Origin: Verrucomicrobiaceae bacterium
GTDB lineage: Bacteria; Verrucomicrobiota; Verrucomicrobiia; Verrucomicrobiales; Verrucomicrobiaceae
Assembly (NCBI GenBank): GCA_027489965.1
Contig: JAIXZA010000165.1
Location: 1-64,000, forward strand
Direction of reading: 5' to 3'
Length of the DNA: 64,000 nucleotides
Shown: one piece after another, positions 1 through 7,816 of the stretch
Layout of the letters: each line of letters opens with the position of its first letter
How positions within the stretch are numbered: the stretch's first letter is position 1
Position numbers and translations under genes: made by a program
Notes under the pieces: model-generated
Database searches by the model: none
The model's input: the letters and a program-made list of their open reading frames with translations, nothing else
Told to the model about the DNA's origin: nothing

Positions 1-571
1 CACTGCGCTGTTGACTGCCGGTTTGCCAAGTAACGCCTGCTTTGGTGATCTCGTCACTCATGAGTCGGCCTTCACCGATGTTCAAGGCGAGTGGTTTTTG
101 ACCATAGATGTGCTTGCCTTTCCGCGCCGCGTAGATGGCCATGTAAGCGTGCCAGTGGTCCGGAGTGGAGATCTGCACTGCGTCCAGGTCTTCCTTTTCC
201 ATCATTTCACGGAAGTCCGCATAGGCTGTGCAGGCTTTGACGGGCTTGTTAGCAGCTTCAGAATAGTGGGCATCGATGATTTTTTTGCCAGCTTCGCGTC
301 CGCCCGTTTCTTTGCCGTCATAACCGTAGTGCCCGTACTCTTTCATGGGATCGGCCACGGCAATCACCTGGCACTTTTCGTTAGCAAAAAAGTTCGGTGT
401 CCAATCTCCCGCGATGGTGCCCCAACCAATGGCTCCGACGGTGATCCGGTCGGAAGGCGCGGGGCGGCCTGCTTTGGCAAAGATCGAAGAGGGCACAATG
501 GTCGGGAATCCGAGAGCGGCAGCACTTGTGGCAAGGAAACGGCGACGCGAGAAAGGAATTTGGCGATTCAT
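1..571 (-). CDS. Gfo/Idh/MocA-family oxidoreductase, N-terminal part (truncated by window edge)
   Basis: Reading the minus strand from the ATG at 571 gives a protein that begins with a twin-arginine signal (SRRRFLATSAAALG) and continues into a Rossmann dinucleotide-binding region (ITVGAIGWGTI) and the family's substrate-side motif (STPDHWHA, then GKHIYGQKPLA). These are typical of NAD(P)-dependent sugar or inositol dehydrogenases of the Gfo/Idh/MocA family that are exported through Tat in Planctomycetes and Verrucomicrobia. About 190 residues are visible; the C-terminal half lies outside the window. The substrate cannot be told from the sequence. It is divergent from rpmH, with about 235 bp between the starts. 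Confidence 0.9.
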   Translation of the reverse strand, partial: MNRQIPFSRRRFLATSAAALGFPTIVPSSIFAKAGRPAPSDRITVGAIGWGTIAGDWTPNFFANEKCQVIAVADPMKEYGHYGYDGKETGGREAGKKIIDAHYSEAANKPVKACTAYADFREMMEKEDLDAVQISTPDHWHAYMAIYAARKGKHIYGQKPLALNIGEGRLMSDEITKAGVTWQTGSQQRS

Positions 572-806
572 AGGTCTGCTTATAAAGTGGAAATGGCTCA
601 AAGGGCAATGCCGTTGTTCACGAAAGTCGAGGGAATGGCCATTTTGGGCAAGAAAATGTGAATAAGTCGCAGAACCTTGCAGCGCGCATTTGACAAAGGG
701 AAGCGTCCGCGTAGTCTCGGCCCCCCTGTTGCCTGGGTGGGCCTCTTTGGATTGCTCACCCCATCGCCATAGGCCACATTACTGCCTTCCCACCTCCTAC
801 AAGATT

Positions 807-989
807 ATGCCAAAAAGAACCTATCAAGCCTCCAAGCGAACCCGGAAGAGCCAGTTCGGTTTCCGCACTCGGATGAAGACCGCCAATGGTCGTGACATCC
901 TTCGCCGCCGCCGTCTGAAAGGCCGTAAGCGTCTCATGCCAGTGGGTGTGGAGATTCATTACAAGCGTCACGTGCAGCAGCACACCTAA
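807..989 (+). CDS. rpmH: 50S ribosomal protein L34
   Basis: The 60-residue basic protein starts MPKRTYQASKRTRKS and contains the L34 core (FGFRTRMKTANGR, then LRRRRLKGRKRL). It is a structural protein of the large ribosomal subunit. The start at 807 was chosen because it gives the conserved N-terminus; an upstream in-frame ATG at 690 adds 39 residues unlike L34. The protein has about 13 more C-terminal residues than the usual 44-47. It opens the conserved rpmH-rnpA-yidD-yidC cluster, with 29 bp to rnpA. Confidence 0.96.
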   Translation: MPKRTYQASKRTRKSQFGFRTRMKTANGRDILRRRRLKGRKRLMPVGVEIHYKRHVQQHT

Positions 990-1018
990 TTTGTTCAGGA
1001 CCTTGGTGTCCGCGTACT

Positions 1019-1390
1019 ATGCGCCTTCCCTCACGCCTTCATTTGAAGGAGTCTCGCGACTTTGCGCGAATCAAGGCTGAAGGGAGGAGCCAGTCCGGTA
1101 GGTTTTTCGTCCTTGCCATGCGGCAAGATCCTGATGTCTCAGCTTTCCAATTTGGTCTTATTACGGGTAAGCGACTTGGAAATGCAGTTATCAGAAACCG
1201 CCTCCGCCGACAGATGCGTGAGATCATTCGCGCTCATCAGGAGGGATTCGCCCTCGGTTGGCAGTTTGTCACCATCGCACGTTGGCGTGCGCCAGAGGCT
1301 GACTTTGCCGAATTGGAGCAAGACTGGGTGCGATTGGCAAAACGCCAGGGTTTATTGGTGAAACAAACCAAGCCTGAATCAGCCCCATGA
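1019..1390 (+). CDS. rnpA: Ribonuclease P protein component
   Basis: The 123-residue basic protein has the RNase P protein signature GNAVIRNRLRRQMRE (RNR motif), preceded by FGLITGKRLG. It assists the RNase P RNA in removing 5' leaders from precursor tRNAs. It lies directly after rpmH, and its stop overlaps the yidD start in an ATGA at 1387-1390, which points to translational coupling. The length is normal for the family. Confidence 0.96.
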   Translation: MRLPSRLHLKESRDFARIKAEGRSQSGRFFVLAMRQDPDVSAFQFGLITGKRLGNAVIRNRLRRQMREIIRAHQEGFALGWQFVTIARWRAPEADFAELEQDWVRLAKRQGLLVKQTKPESAP

Positions 1391-1632
1391 AACGGGTCAC
1401 TCGCATCCTCATCCGTGGCTATCAGATCTTTATCTCACCAGTCATTCATGCCTTTCCAGGCACAGGGTGTCGTTTTTCGCCGACCTGTTCGGAGTATTTT
1501 CTTCAAGCTGTGGAAAAACATGGCTTTTTTCAAGGTGCATGGCTCGGAAGCCTCCGCATTCTACGCTGTCAGCCCTGGGGAGGTGAAGGTCATGACCCCG
1601 TCCCCGAGTGCTGCTGCAAATCTGAACCCTAA
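1387..1632 (+). CDS. yidD: Membrane protein insertion efficiency factor YidD
   Basis: The 81-residue protein has the YidD signature: an amphipathic N-terminus (LIRGYQIFISP), then GTGCRFSPTCSEYF and the conserved C-terminal RILRCQPWGGEGHDPVP. YidD associates with the inner membrane and helps YidC/Sec-dependent insertion of membrane proteins. It overlaps rnpA by 4 bp and sits 18 bp before yidC, the usual arrangement. Three cysteines follow PVPE at the C-terminus. Confidence 0.95.
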   Translation: MKRVTRILIRGYQIFISPVIHAFPGTGCRFSPTCSEYFLQAVEKHGFFQGAWLGSLRILRCQPWGGEGHDPVPECCCKSEP

Positions 1633-1650
1633 CATCTGACATTTTCTCTC

Positions 1651-3474
1651 ATGGATCGTAAAGCCTGGCTCGTCATCACTCTTTGTACCTTTGGCCTCAT
1701 TGCCAATGTCTATTACGCGAACAAGTATCCGCCCATCGAGAAGGCTCCTGCGTCCGCTGCTGTAGCACCTGTGGCAGCGTCAGCCACGACGGCACCAGCA
1801 GCAGCTACGACTCCAGCCGCAACGATCAGTCCAGCTCCGGGTGTCACGCCGCCTGCGCCGGTGGTTGAAGAAACCCACACGATCACTCGTGGCACGGTCA
1901 CATGGCACTTCTCTAACAAAGGCGGCGGTATTGCCAAAGTCGTTCTGACAGGAACGGATAACCTCACCCTGAATCAGTTCGGCAAAGAGCCTATTGGTGC
2001 CCTGCGCCGCGAGGCTGCTGGCAATGACGCAGTCATCTATAAGGTGATCGAAAAGAGTGACAAAGGCATCACCTTTGAAGGGACAAGTGCTGACGGCATC
2101 ATCGTCAAGAAAGTCTATGAAGTGACTGAAGGTGCAAAATCAGACGAACATCTGATCAACCTCAAGTTGACGCTGACCAATACAGGTGCCACCGCCCATA
2201 AATCTGAAGAATACTATCTCTACAGCGGTGCCGCGAACTCGATGCGCCCTGATGAAGCCTTAAAGCCAAGCTTTTTCTGGAATGACGCTGGTGATGCGAC
2301 TCAAAAATTGACCGACTCCTTCTCCGGTGGCTGGTTCTCTACCGAGCAGGCCGAAATGCGATCCACTCATACGCGTCTCCGCTTCAGTGGTGTGATGAGC
2401 CGCTTTGATGCCATCATCCTCAGTCATGAAAGCACGACTGATAAGCCTGGCAAAGTCTGGGCCACACGCTTCCTTCTGGATCATAGCAAAGACAAATTCA
2501 AAGACCTCTCCACGGCTTCCAAAGACTACGCCATTCAATCCGCCATGGGCCTGCCTCCCGTGGATCTGGCACCAGCTGGTACTGTGACCGAAAACTACAG
2601 CATCTATGCAGGTCCGAAGGAATATCACCGCCTTGCAGCTCTAGAAGGTCAGCGCGATTTTGTCATGTTCTATGGCATGTTCGGTTTCATCAGTCGTCTG
2701 CTGACGCAGGTCATGCGCTGGATGCATGACATCAGTGGCAATTGGGGCGCTGCCATTATCCTTCTCACACTTTGCATCCGCACGGTTTTGTGGTGGCCAC
2801 AATCAAAGGCTCAGTATTCCATGAAACGCATGGGCTTGCTTGGACCCAAGATGAAGGAACTCCAGGTCAAGTACAAGGACGATCCGCAAAAGCAGCAGGT
2901 AGAGACCATGAAGCTCTACAAAGACTATGGCGTCAATCCTGTCGGCGGTTGTCTGCCCATGCTGCTGCAGATCCCTATCTTCTTCGGTTTTTACAGCGTG
3001 CTGCAAAACGCCGCTGAGCTGCGTGGTCAACCTTGGCTTTGGGTTCAGGATCTCTCTTTGCCAGACACCATTTATACCCTGAATTTCCCCGTCAGCCTGC
3101 CATTGATCGGGACACATTTCGATCTCAATCCGCTGCCTCTGATCATGGGGGTCACCATGATCCTCCAGATGAAGCTCACGCCGCAGCCTGCAACTGTAGA
3201 TAAGACACAGAAGATGATGTTCACCATCATGCCGTTCTTCTTCCTCTTCATTTGTTATAACTTTGCCTCAGCGCTCTCCCTTTACTGGTCCACCCAGAAC
3301 ATCTTTGCCATCTTCCAGAGCTACATCATGAAGCTTTACATGAAGGAGCCTGTTTTAGAGAAAGTGGAGGCCAAACCCAAAGCGCCGCCTTCCAATAACC
3401 CGTTTTTTAATCCCATGAATCCCAATCATAAGGAGAAAAAGGTCAAACCCAGAGGCCCCAAATTGGGGGGATAG
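1651..3474 (+). CDS. yidC: Membrane protein insertase YidC
   Basis: This 607-residue inner-membrane insertase belongs to the YidC/Oxa1/Alb3 family. It has an N-terminal membrane anchor (residues about 5-23), an Ala/Pro-rich linker, the large periplasmic P1 domain, and from about residue 365 the conserved insertase core. The core includes the first-helix arginine in LTLCIRTVLWWPQS, then KMKELQVKYKDDPQK, PVGGCLPMLLQIPIFFGFY and ALSLYWSTQNIF. It ends in a basic Lys/Pro tail, common for contacting ribosomes. Length and architecture match Gram-negative YidC. It closes the rpmH-rnpA-yidD-yidC cluster. Confidence 0.96.
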   Translation: MDRKAWLVITLCTFGLIANVYYANKYPPIEKAPASAAVAPVAASATTAPAAATTPAATISPAPGVTPPAPVVEETHTITRGTVTWHFSNKGGGIAKVVLTGTDNLTLNQFGKEPIGALRREAAGNDAVIYKVIEKSDKGITFEGTSADGIIVKKVYEVTEGAKSDEHLINLKLTLTNTGATAHKSEEYYLYSGAANSMRPDEALKPSFFWNDAGDATQKLTDSFSGGWFSTEQAEMRSTHTRLRFSGVMSRFDAIILSHESTTDKPGKVWATRFLLDHSKDKFKDLSTASKDYAIQSAMGLPPVDLAPAGTVTENYSIYAGPKEYHRLAALEGQRDFVMFYGMFGFISRLLTQVMRWMHDISGNWGAAIILLTLCIRTVLWWPQSKAQYSMKRMGLLGPKMKELQVKYKDDPQKQQVETMKLYKDYGVNPVGGCLPMLLQIPIFFGFYSVLQNAAELRGQPWLWVQDLSLPDTIYTLNFPVSLPLIGTHFDLNPLPLIMGVTMILQMKLTPQPATVDKTQKMMFTIMPFFFLFICYNFASALSLYWSTQNIFAIFQSYIMKLYMKEPVLEKVEAKPKAPPSNNPFFNPMNPNHKEKKVKPRGPKLGG

Positions 3475-3526
3475 TTCAAAGACCGAAGCTTCTTGTCAAA
3501 ATGCCCTTGCCTCTCACCTCGGCTGA

Positions 3527-4288
3527 GTGCATGACTCGACTGTCACCTCTTCTTCCATTCTGCCCATGCAATTCGTCTTCCCCACACACCTTCAGCTCGT
3601 CAGTGAGAGCAGCGACGGGTTCCATCAGGAGCTTCTTCGTGGTCTGACTCACAAGCTCAATAATCTTTTGGCCGTGATTCAAGGTTTCTCCAGCCTGATC
3701 CTCATGGCTGACGATCTCGATCCAGGGGTGGCAGAAAACATGCAGCACATCCGTGAAGCCTCTCTCGGAGTCTCCCAGCTCAGTGAGCGCATCCGCTCCG
3801 CAGGTGGCTGCGCCAAGCTGACGCCACAACCTCTAAGCCTGAATGAGTATCTAGGAGTCGTGGAAGGCGCGTTGATGGAGCCTTTTGCCAAAAACAATGT
3901 GCAACTCCAGGCCGACGTCCCGCAAGGGCTGCCGCCGATCAATGTCGATCCGACTAAGTTCAAAGACATCCTGGTCGAAGTGCTCAAAAACGCTGCCGAA
4001 GCCGCTGCCCCTGTCGGTGGTCGTGCCATGCTGAGGATCGCAGGCCCTGGTATCATCACGCCTCCAGAACAGCGCCGTGTGGACATCCTTGTGACCAACA
4101 CCGGCAGTCAAATCCCGCCTGATAAGTTGGCTGCTAGTTTCCGTGCTTTCCACGGTTCCAAGACCAGCAATCACCTTGGCCTCGGATTGACCATCGCCTC
4201 CATGCTTTGCCATCAAATGGGCATCCAAATCGGCATCGCCTCCGAGAATAACGAGACCGTGGTTTGGCTTAGTTGCCCCATTGCCTGA
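3527..4288 (+). CDS. Histidine-kinase-like sensor ATPase, no recognisable sensory domain
   Basis: The 253-residue soluble protein carries a histidine-kinase core: an H-box-like LLRGLTHKLNNLLAVIQGFS (residues about 39-58), an N-box EVLKNAAEAA and a G2-type box HLGLGLTIAS near the C-terminus. No transmembrane segment or sensor domain is present, so it may take its input from a partner or act as a small orphan kinase. A second in-frame ATG at 3566 (MQFVFPTHL) is an alternative start. It lies 52 bp after yidC. No response regulator is adjacent. Kinase class is well supported; the pathway is unknown. Confidence 0.75.
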   Translation: MHDSTVTSSSILPMQFVFPTHLQLVSESSDGFHQELLRGLTHKLNNLLAVIQGFSSLILMADDLDPGVAENMQHIREASLGVSQLSERIRSAGGCAKLTPQPLSLNEYLGVVEGALMEPFAKNNVQLQADVPQGLPPINVDPTKFKDILVEVLKNAAEAAAPVGGRAMLRIAGPGIITPPEQRRVDILVTNTGSQIPPDKLAASFRAFHGSKTSNHLGLGLTIASMLCHQMGIQIGIASENNETVVWLSCPIA

Positions 4289-4327
4289 GATTAGGCCATG
4301 TTGCCTTCGTGCAGCCCTTGGCTTTCT

Positions 4328-4380
4328 GTCAGTCTTGGGCCACTCCACCACGAATCGTTCACCAACCGTTATCTTTGCGG
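4328..4380 (+). repeat. Short direct repeat, copy 1 (partner 4907-4956)
   Basis: The two segments share gggccactc, an acc/cgaatcgttca block and caaccgttatc with scattered mismatches over about 50 bp, in the same orientation. Copy 2 runs straight into the attC-like palindrome at 4930-4976. They may be remnants of two related recombination sites. Confidence 0.5.
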
Positions 4381-4401
4381 TTTTGCCCAAAAGTTAACCA
4401 T

Positions 4402-4690
4402 TTTTGCCATCAAAGTGAATGGCGATGTTTCATCCTTCTCTAAAGACAGGCATAAGGATGTTGGGCAGAAATATTCTGATTCTACAGCATCAGAAAGGTA
4501 ACACCGCAAGAGTTAGGATAACCGCAGAGACAGCCTATTTGCTCTGACTTCTGCTGAATGAGGGATGGCAATTCTTCAGAGGTTCTGTTTTTCTGTCCAC
4601 CTTCTTTCTGTCAGTGTTCAGGGATGATGAATCAGTAATCAGGCAGCGTTGCGGTTTCAGAGGGCTGACAGAAACAATGAGGACGGAAAA
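4402..4690 (+). repeat. Degenerate long direct repeat, copy 1 (partner 6020-6436)
   Basis: Blocks shared with 6020-6436 in the same order and orientation include atcaaa-tgaatggcgatgtt, agttaggataaccgcagaga, ctttctgtcagtgttcaggg and the closing agggctgacagaaaca. Copy 2 carries about 140 bp of extra sequence in the middle. Neither copy codes for a recognisable protein, so this looks like a duplicated non-coding block flanking the cassette at 5012-5467. Confidence 0.6.
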
Positions 4691-4929
4691 AAGAGGAAGC
4701 AATGCGCAAGCCTTTGAGCCGATAGGCTAGCCAGAAAGGGAAGCCGTGTAGATTTGGTGCTGTTTCTTAGCGAAGCTCGCGAGCCCGCCGCAACAGGATC
4801 AAATCGACCTCAAAGCCGCGCCGCCGAGATCGAAAAGCCGAAACACCGCGCGAGTTGATCAAACGCCCTCGAAGAATCGGGGAAAAGCTTTCCCCACAGG
4901 CTAAGTCCAGGGCCACTCGACCGCGAATC

Positions 4930-4976
4930 GTTCAACAACCGTTATCATCGCGTAATGATAACCATGTCCGTTCGGC
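4930..4976 (-). other. Small attC-like site
   Basis: The site runs from GTTCAAC (4930-4936) to GTTCGGC (4970-4976) and encloses a perfect 8-bp inverted repeat, GTTATCAT/ATGATAAC, with a 6-nt loop. It lies 35 bp beyond the stop of the cassette gene at 5012-5467, where a terminal attC is expected. At 47 bp it is short for an attC and its boxes fit the consensus only partly. Confidence 0.4.
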
Positions 4977-5011
4977 CTTGTTCTCACGGTGGACTTCCTC
5001 ATGTATTCACT

Positions 5012-5467
5012 TCAATGGATTAGGGACTTTAAGTGGAGATGGCCCTTCTCGAACTTAGCATAGGTCCATGTGTCGTGACCCTCTGAAACAAAGGTGCTGG
5101 AAAGATCCTCACTGGGATCCCACCACACATCCTGAAACTGCGGAGATGACCCCCATGACAGCCATGAGTCTTCAGAATACTGACGATCAGGGGTATGGGG
5201 AGTAAGTCGGAGATCAGTAACGAACTTCTGAAACTCAGCTTCGGTGATTCGAGCCTTGAGCTGGTATGAGCAGTCGGGCAGAAATCCATCCGCCCAAGAT
5301 GACTCCTGAACCTCAGTCGCCGTAGGTGGCAGGAGCGATGTCCATGACGGCTTCGAGTCCATCAAGAAGATCGAGGAGATCAGGCTGTATACCGCTATGA
5401 TGATGGCGACGATAGCCAAAAGCAAGCCACCCAGTATCCACGAGACAATCTTTGTTCTCTTGGTCAC
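5012..5467 (-). CDS. Putative cassette gene: membrane-anchored hypothetical protein
   Basis: The 151-residue protein starts with GTG at 5467. It has a short basic N-terminus and one hydrophobic segment (residues about 8-35, WILGGLLLAIVAIIIAVYSL), then a soluble domain rich in Trp and Ser and probably exposed outside the membrane. I recognise no family. The start lies 20 bp from the proposed attC at 5488-5580 and the stop 35 bp from the attC-like site at 4930-4976, the spacing expected of an integron cassette gene. Its coding status rests on the clean frame, the membrane anchor and this setting. Confidence 0.6.
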   Translation of the reverse strand: MTKRTKIVSWILGGLLLAIVAIIIAVYSLISSIFLMDSKPSWTSLLPPTATEVQESSWADGFLPDCSYQLKARITEAEFQKFVTDLRLTPHTPDRQYSEDSWLSWGSSPQFQDVWWDPSEDLSSTFVSEGHDTWTYAKFEKGHLHLKSLIH

Positions 5468-5487
5468 GATTGGTGTCTTATTAGTTA

Positions 5488-5580
5488 GGTGAACGACCCA
5501 AGCTCAGCGACCCGGCCTGCGAGGACTCTGGATTGCAACAGTGATGCGATGGCCGGGTTCGCTGCAGCACATGGTTGAAC
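5488..5580 (-). other. attC-like recombination site
   Basis: On the plus strand this roughly 93-bp element runs from GGTGAAC (5488-5494) to GTTGAAC (5574-5580). Its arms pair through CAGCGACCCGGCC on the left and GGCCGGGTTCGCTG on the right, which match except for one unpaired base. Such extrahelical bases are a hallmark of attC sites. The cassette gene start at 5467 follows on the minus strand. The end of an IS91-like remnant begins at the very next base (5581). Confidence 0.6.
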
Positions 5581-5879
5581 AAAGCCGCTACGCGACAAGG
5601 AGGTTCGAGGCTTGGTTGAGATGAAGGATGCGTGAGCATTTATGGGGCGATTTATAAGTGCTTATTTAGCAGCTTGTAGCCCTAGGTTCAATCCACATCT
5701 CATTCGTCGTCGTCCATTGTCAGCACCTCAGCATTCGGCCTCATCGGTCTCTGCTTCTGTTGAAGGTCAATCCAGCAGCTTCTGAACTTCTCGGCGGTGC
5801 AACAATGCCTTTGCTGGAACGGGTATCTTATCCTAAAAACGGGAATGGCTGACCGCCGATTTGCATCCGTCATTGATTC

Positions 5880-5948
5880 CACAAGGCTTTTCGTCTCTAA
5901 GGCAGTGTCACCCAAGACACAGCCGCTTCGAGTCGAAGAAGCCTTGTG
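5880..5948. repeat. 69-bp imperfect palindrome
   Basis: The outer arms CACAAGGCTT-TTCG and CGAAGAAGCCTTGTG pair with one or two mismatches. An inner GTGTC-acccaa-GACAC stem sits at the centre. No RYYYAAC/GTTRRRY boxes flank it, so it is not an obvious attC site, and no T-run follows on either strand, so it is a weak terminator candidate. Confidence 0.55.
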
Positions 5949-6019
5949 AAACCAAGCCCTGGCGCAACTCAACGATCTTCCATTCCCGCTTCTAGGCTTA
6001 TCTTTCTGTCTCATATTTT

Positions 6020-6436
6020 TTTGTCATCAAAATGAATGGCGATGTTTCTTCCTTATCAGAAGACAGGCAAAAAGATGGCAGGCAAAAAGATCCTGAATCT
6101 ATAGGGCCAGAAAGGTTTACCTCTCGTCTTCCAGTTTTATGAAATGCGGTGCTAAAACCTATTTTCGCCCACAGATTCAAGGAGGCCCACAGATTGCCTG
6201 AATCAGAAAACCCAATCTGAGGGCCTTCCTGAATGTGTGGGAAGCACAAATCATGAGAACGGTCAGAGTAACACCGCGAGAGTTAGGATAACCGCAGAGA
6301 AACCCCATTTACTCTAACCTCTGTTGAATGACGGGTGGCAATGCTTCTGAGGTTTTGTTTTTTCTTTCCATCTTCTTTCTGTCAGTGTTCAGGGATCAGT
6401 CAGCGTTGCGTTTTCGGAGGGCTGACAGAAACAGCC
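6020..6436 (+). repeat. Degenerate long direct repeat, copy 2 (partner 4402-4690)
   Basis: This is the longer copy of the non-coding repeat at 4402-4690. The shared blocks are interrupted by about 140 bp after aggccagaaaggt, and resume at gtaacaccgcgagagttagg. It lies inside the gutted IS91-like copy. No protein is recognisable in it. Confidence 0.6.
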
Positions 6437-6660
6437 ATTTGAGAGTGTTGCGGACTTTCCAGTCTGCATCTGGGGCCGGCTATAAAGCGACCGTTCCTTT
6501 CTAACATGGGTGCAGTTTTGAAAGACGAACCGAATCGGCCATCAAGCGCGCAACACAAAATGCATCACGAAATCCTAGAGCAAAAGCCGGGGTTATCCTG
6601 CTGCGCAGGATCTGCGGGATGGCTTCGCTTGGGTGATGCCGCTCAACGCGGCAAAGCAGG

Positions 6661-6729
6661 GTTCAATTCCGTGTGCGGTAGGCATTTGCTGGCTCGTTCC
6701 TCGCAGCAATGCACCCTTTATTGTTCGGC
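6661..6729 (-). other. attC-like recombination site (end of SGNH cassette)
   Basis: In cassette (minus) direction the site reads GCCGAAC (6729-6723), then a conserved palindromic core whose plus strand is GGCATTTGCTGGCTCG...CGAGG-type arms (GCATTTGCTG/CAGCAATGC), and ends at ATTGAAC (6667-6661). The core is nearly identical to the sites at 7753-7816 and 10633-10694. The terminal box is degenerate (ATTGAAC instead of GTTRRRY), so the site may be weak. It lies 37 bp beyond the SGNH gene stop. Confidence 0.6.
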
Positions 6730-6766
6730 GACATTGTCATTATGGTAGGAGTGAAACCATGCCGAC

Positions 6767-7744
6767 TCACGGGAGTTTGGTGCGACTCCGCAGTTCGGTC
6801 GATGTCACCACCTCCCATACTGTTTCCTGCATCAGCTTCAAATCTGCTGGCGAAATCTCCACGTGGCTCTTGAACGGTGGGTAGTCGTCGCCGGGGTGCA
6901 GATCATTGGGCAGACCCACGGGACTTTTCTTGAAGATGATTGCGTAGGCCGTCCATGCGGTGACGTTGAAGCCGACGGAATTAAGGTGGATGACATCCCG
7001 ATGCAGTTGCCGCACGGATGTGAAATGCTCGAACATTCCGGCGCGCATTTTCTCGTCCAGCGCCAGCAACACCTCCCCGGAAGGAATCAGCGCCACGTCG
7101 GGATTCGTCCGCTGCACGGCGTCGCACACATGCCGGAAATAATCGCGCGTGGCGACGCCCAGCGTCTTGGGATCGTTGGCCGTCGGAGTGGTAAAGGCGG
7201 CCTTGAAACTTTCCGGACGATCGAATTCTACCACAGTCCACGGTGCGTAGATGTAGAAGCGCGTGGCAGCGTTGTCGGGCCGAGCGCGCGTGGCGGCGAT
7301 GAAGGCGTTGACGGTCTCGGTGTCGTCGTTCAGCGTCGCTTTCGCGTCATCCTGCCAGACTTGCAGCGTGACCACATCCCAGCGGTAGCCCGGCAACGCG
7401 CTGCTCCAAGGCACGAACCCATCATCTCCCGCCTTTTTCCACCGTCCGTGTTCGCCCGCCGACATGTTGGATTCCGTCTTGGGGTCAAGGGGGGTGTGAT
7501 ACATGAAGAACAAACTCGTCGCAGGCCTGAAATGCATTCCCCAGCGGTAGTCTTTACCGGCAGCTTTTGCCTCCCCAGCCGCTAGCTTGGGCAAGACGGC
7601 CATCAGGTCTCCGGTCAGGGAATTGCCAACGTGATAGGCCGCCAGTTCATCGCCAGCCATCGCTGAGAATCCGAAGGCACCTTCAAACGCAATGCCAAAC
7701 ATCAGCAACGCAGAAAAAGAAACGGCTATTGATACTTGACGCAT
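6767..7744 (-). CDS. Putative cassette gene: secreted SGNH/GDSL-like hydrolase
   Basis: The 325-residue protein has a Sec signal peptide (hydrophobic residues about 5-25, ending FSAMA). It then shows a block-I-like VGNSLTGD, a central DVVTLQVWQD, and a C-terminal DVIHLNSVGF that fits the block-V Asp-x-x-His of SGNH hydrolases. The family cleaves ester bonds, often on polysaccharides; the substrate is unknown. Its ATG lies 8 bp from the GTTAGGC box at 7753-7759 and its stop 37 bp from the attC at 6661-6729, so the unit looks like a complete integron cassette. Secreted enzymes are a known type of cassette cargo. Confidence 0.65.
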   Translation of the reverse strand: MRQVSIAVSFSALLMFGIAFEGAFGFSAMAGDELAAYHVGNSLTGDLMAVLPKLAAGEAKAAGKDYRWGMHFRPATSLFFMYHTPLDPKTESNMSAGEHGRWKKAGDDGFVPWSSALPGYRWDVVTLQVWQDDAKATLNDDTETVNAFIAATRARPDNAATRFYIYAPWTVVEFDRPESFKAAFTTPTANDPKTLGVATRDYFRHVCDAVQRTNPDVALIPSGEVLLALDEKMRAGMFEHFTSVRQLHRDVIHLNSVGFNVTAWTAYAIIFKKSPVGLPNDLHPGDDYPPFKSHVEISPADLKLMQETVWEVVTSTELRSRTKLP

Positions 7745-7752
7745 AGCTAGTC

Positions 7753-7816
7753 GCCTAACAATAAAGGGTGCATTGCTGCGAGGAACGAGCCAGCAAATGC
7801 CCCTTTATTGTTGAAC
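7753..7816 (-). other. attC-like recombination site, near-perfect palindrome
   Basis: The 64-bp site runs from GCCTAAC (7753-7759) to GTTGAAC (7810-7816), both fitting the RYYYAAC/GTTRRRY core boxes. Inside, AACAATAAAGGG pairs perfectly with CCCTTTATTGTT, then GCATTGCTG pairs with CAGCAAATGC leaving one extrahelical A. The GTTAGGC box on the minus strand sits 8 bp before the SGNH start codon. The IS91-like element begins at the next base, 7817. Relative to the sites at 6661 and 10633, the core sequence is inverted. Confidence 0.75.

Larger units (their letters stand above)
4289..5011. other. Gene-poor distal edge of the integron region
   Basis: I see no convincing gene in this 720-bp stretch. 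It holds one copy of a roughly 290-bp non-coding repeat (its partner is near 6020-6436), two copies of a roughly 50-bp repeat (4328-4380 and 4907-4956) and a small attC-like palindrome at 4930-4976. Open frames here are short and look like none I know. It probably represents decayed cassettes between the kinase gene and the last recognisable cassette. Confidence 0.5.
5581..6591 (+). mobile_element. Gutted IS91-like copy: left and right ends only
   Basis: Bases 5581-5772 are nearly identical to the left 190 bp of the fuller copy at 7817-8008 (starting aaagccgctacgcgacaagg). Bases 6531-6591 match the right end of that copy at 10569-10629 (catcaagcg, aacacaaaa, aaatcctagag and aaagccggg blocks). 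The interior has no transposase or recombinase sequence; it holds unrelated non-coding DNA, including a 69-bp palindrome and the long repeat at 6020-6436. I read this as a decayed copy whose interior was replaced. Confidence 0.6.

Noticed and set aside
11..661. 216-residue open frame on the plus strand
   Set aside because: It is the antisense shadow of the Tat-exported Gfo/Idh/MocA gene, which has clear motifs.
5700..6249. Open frames of 104 and 83 residues on the minus strand
   Set aside because: They cover the IS91 end fragment, the palindrome and the repeated non-coding block, and show no protein-like pattern.
6641..6700. tRNA-like stretch (GCCGC-loop-GCGGC followed by agggttcaattcc)
   Set aside because: The T-loop-like sequence is suggestive, but no matching acceptor stem, anticodon arm or D arm can be drawn; it overlaps the attC core at 6661-6729.
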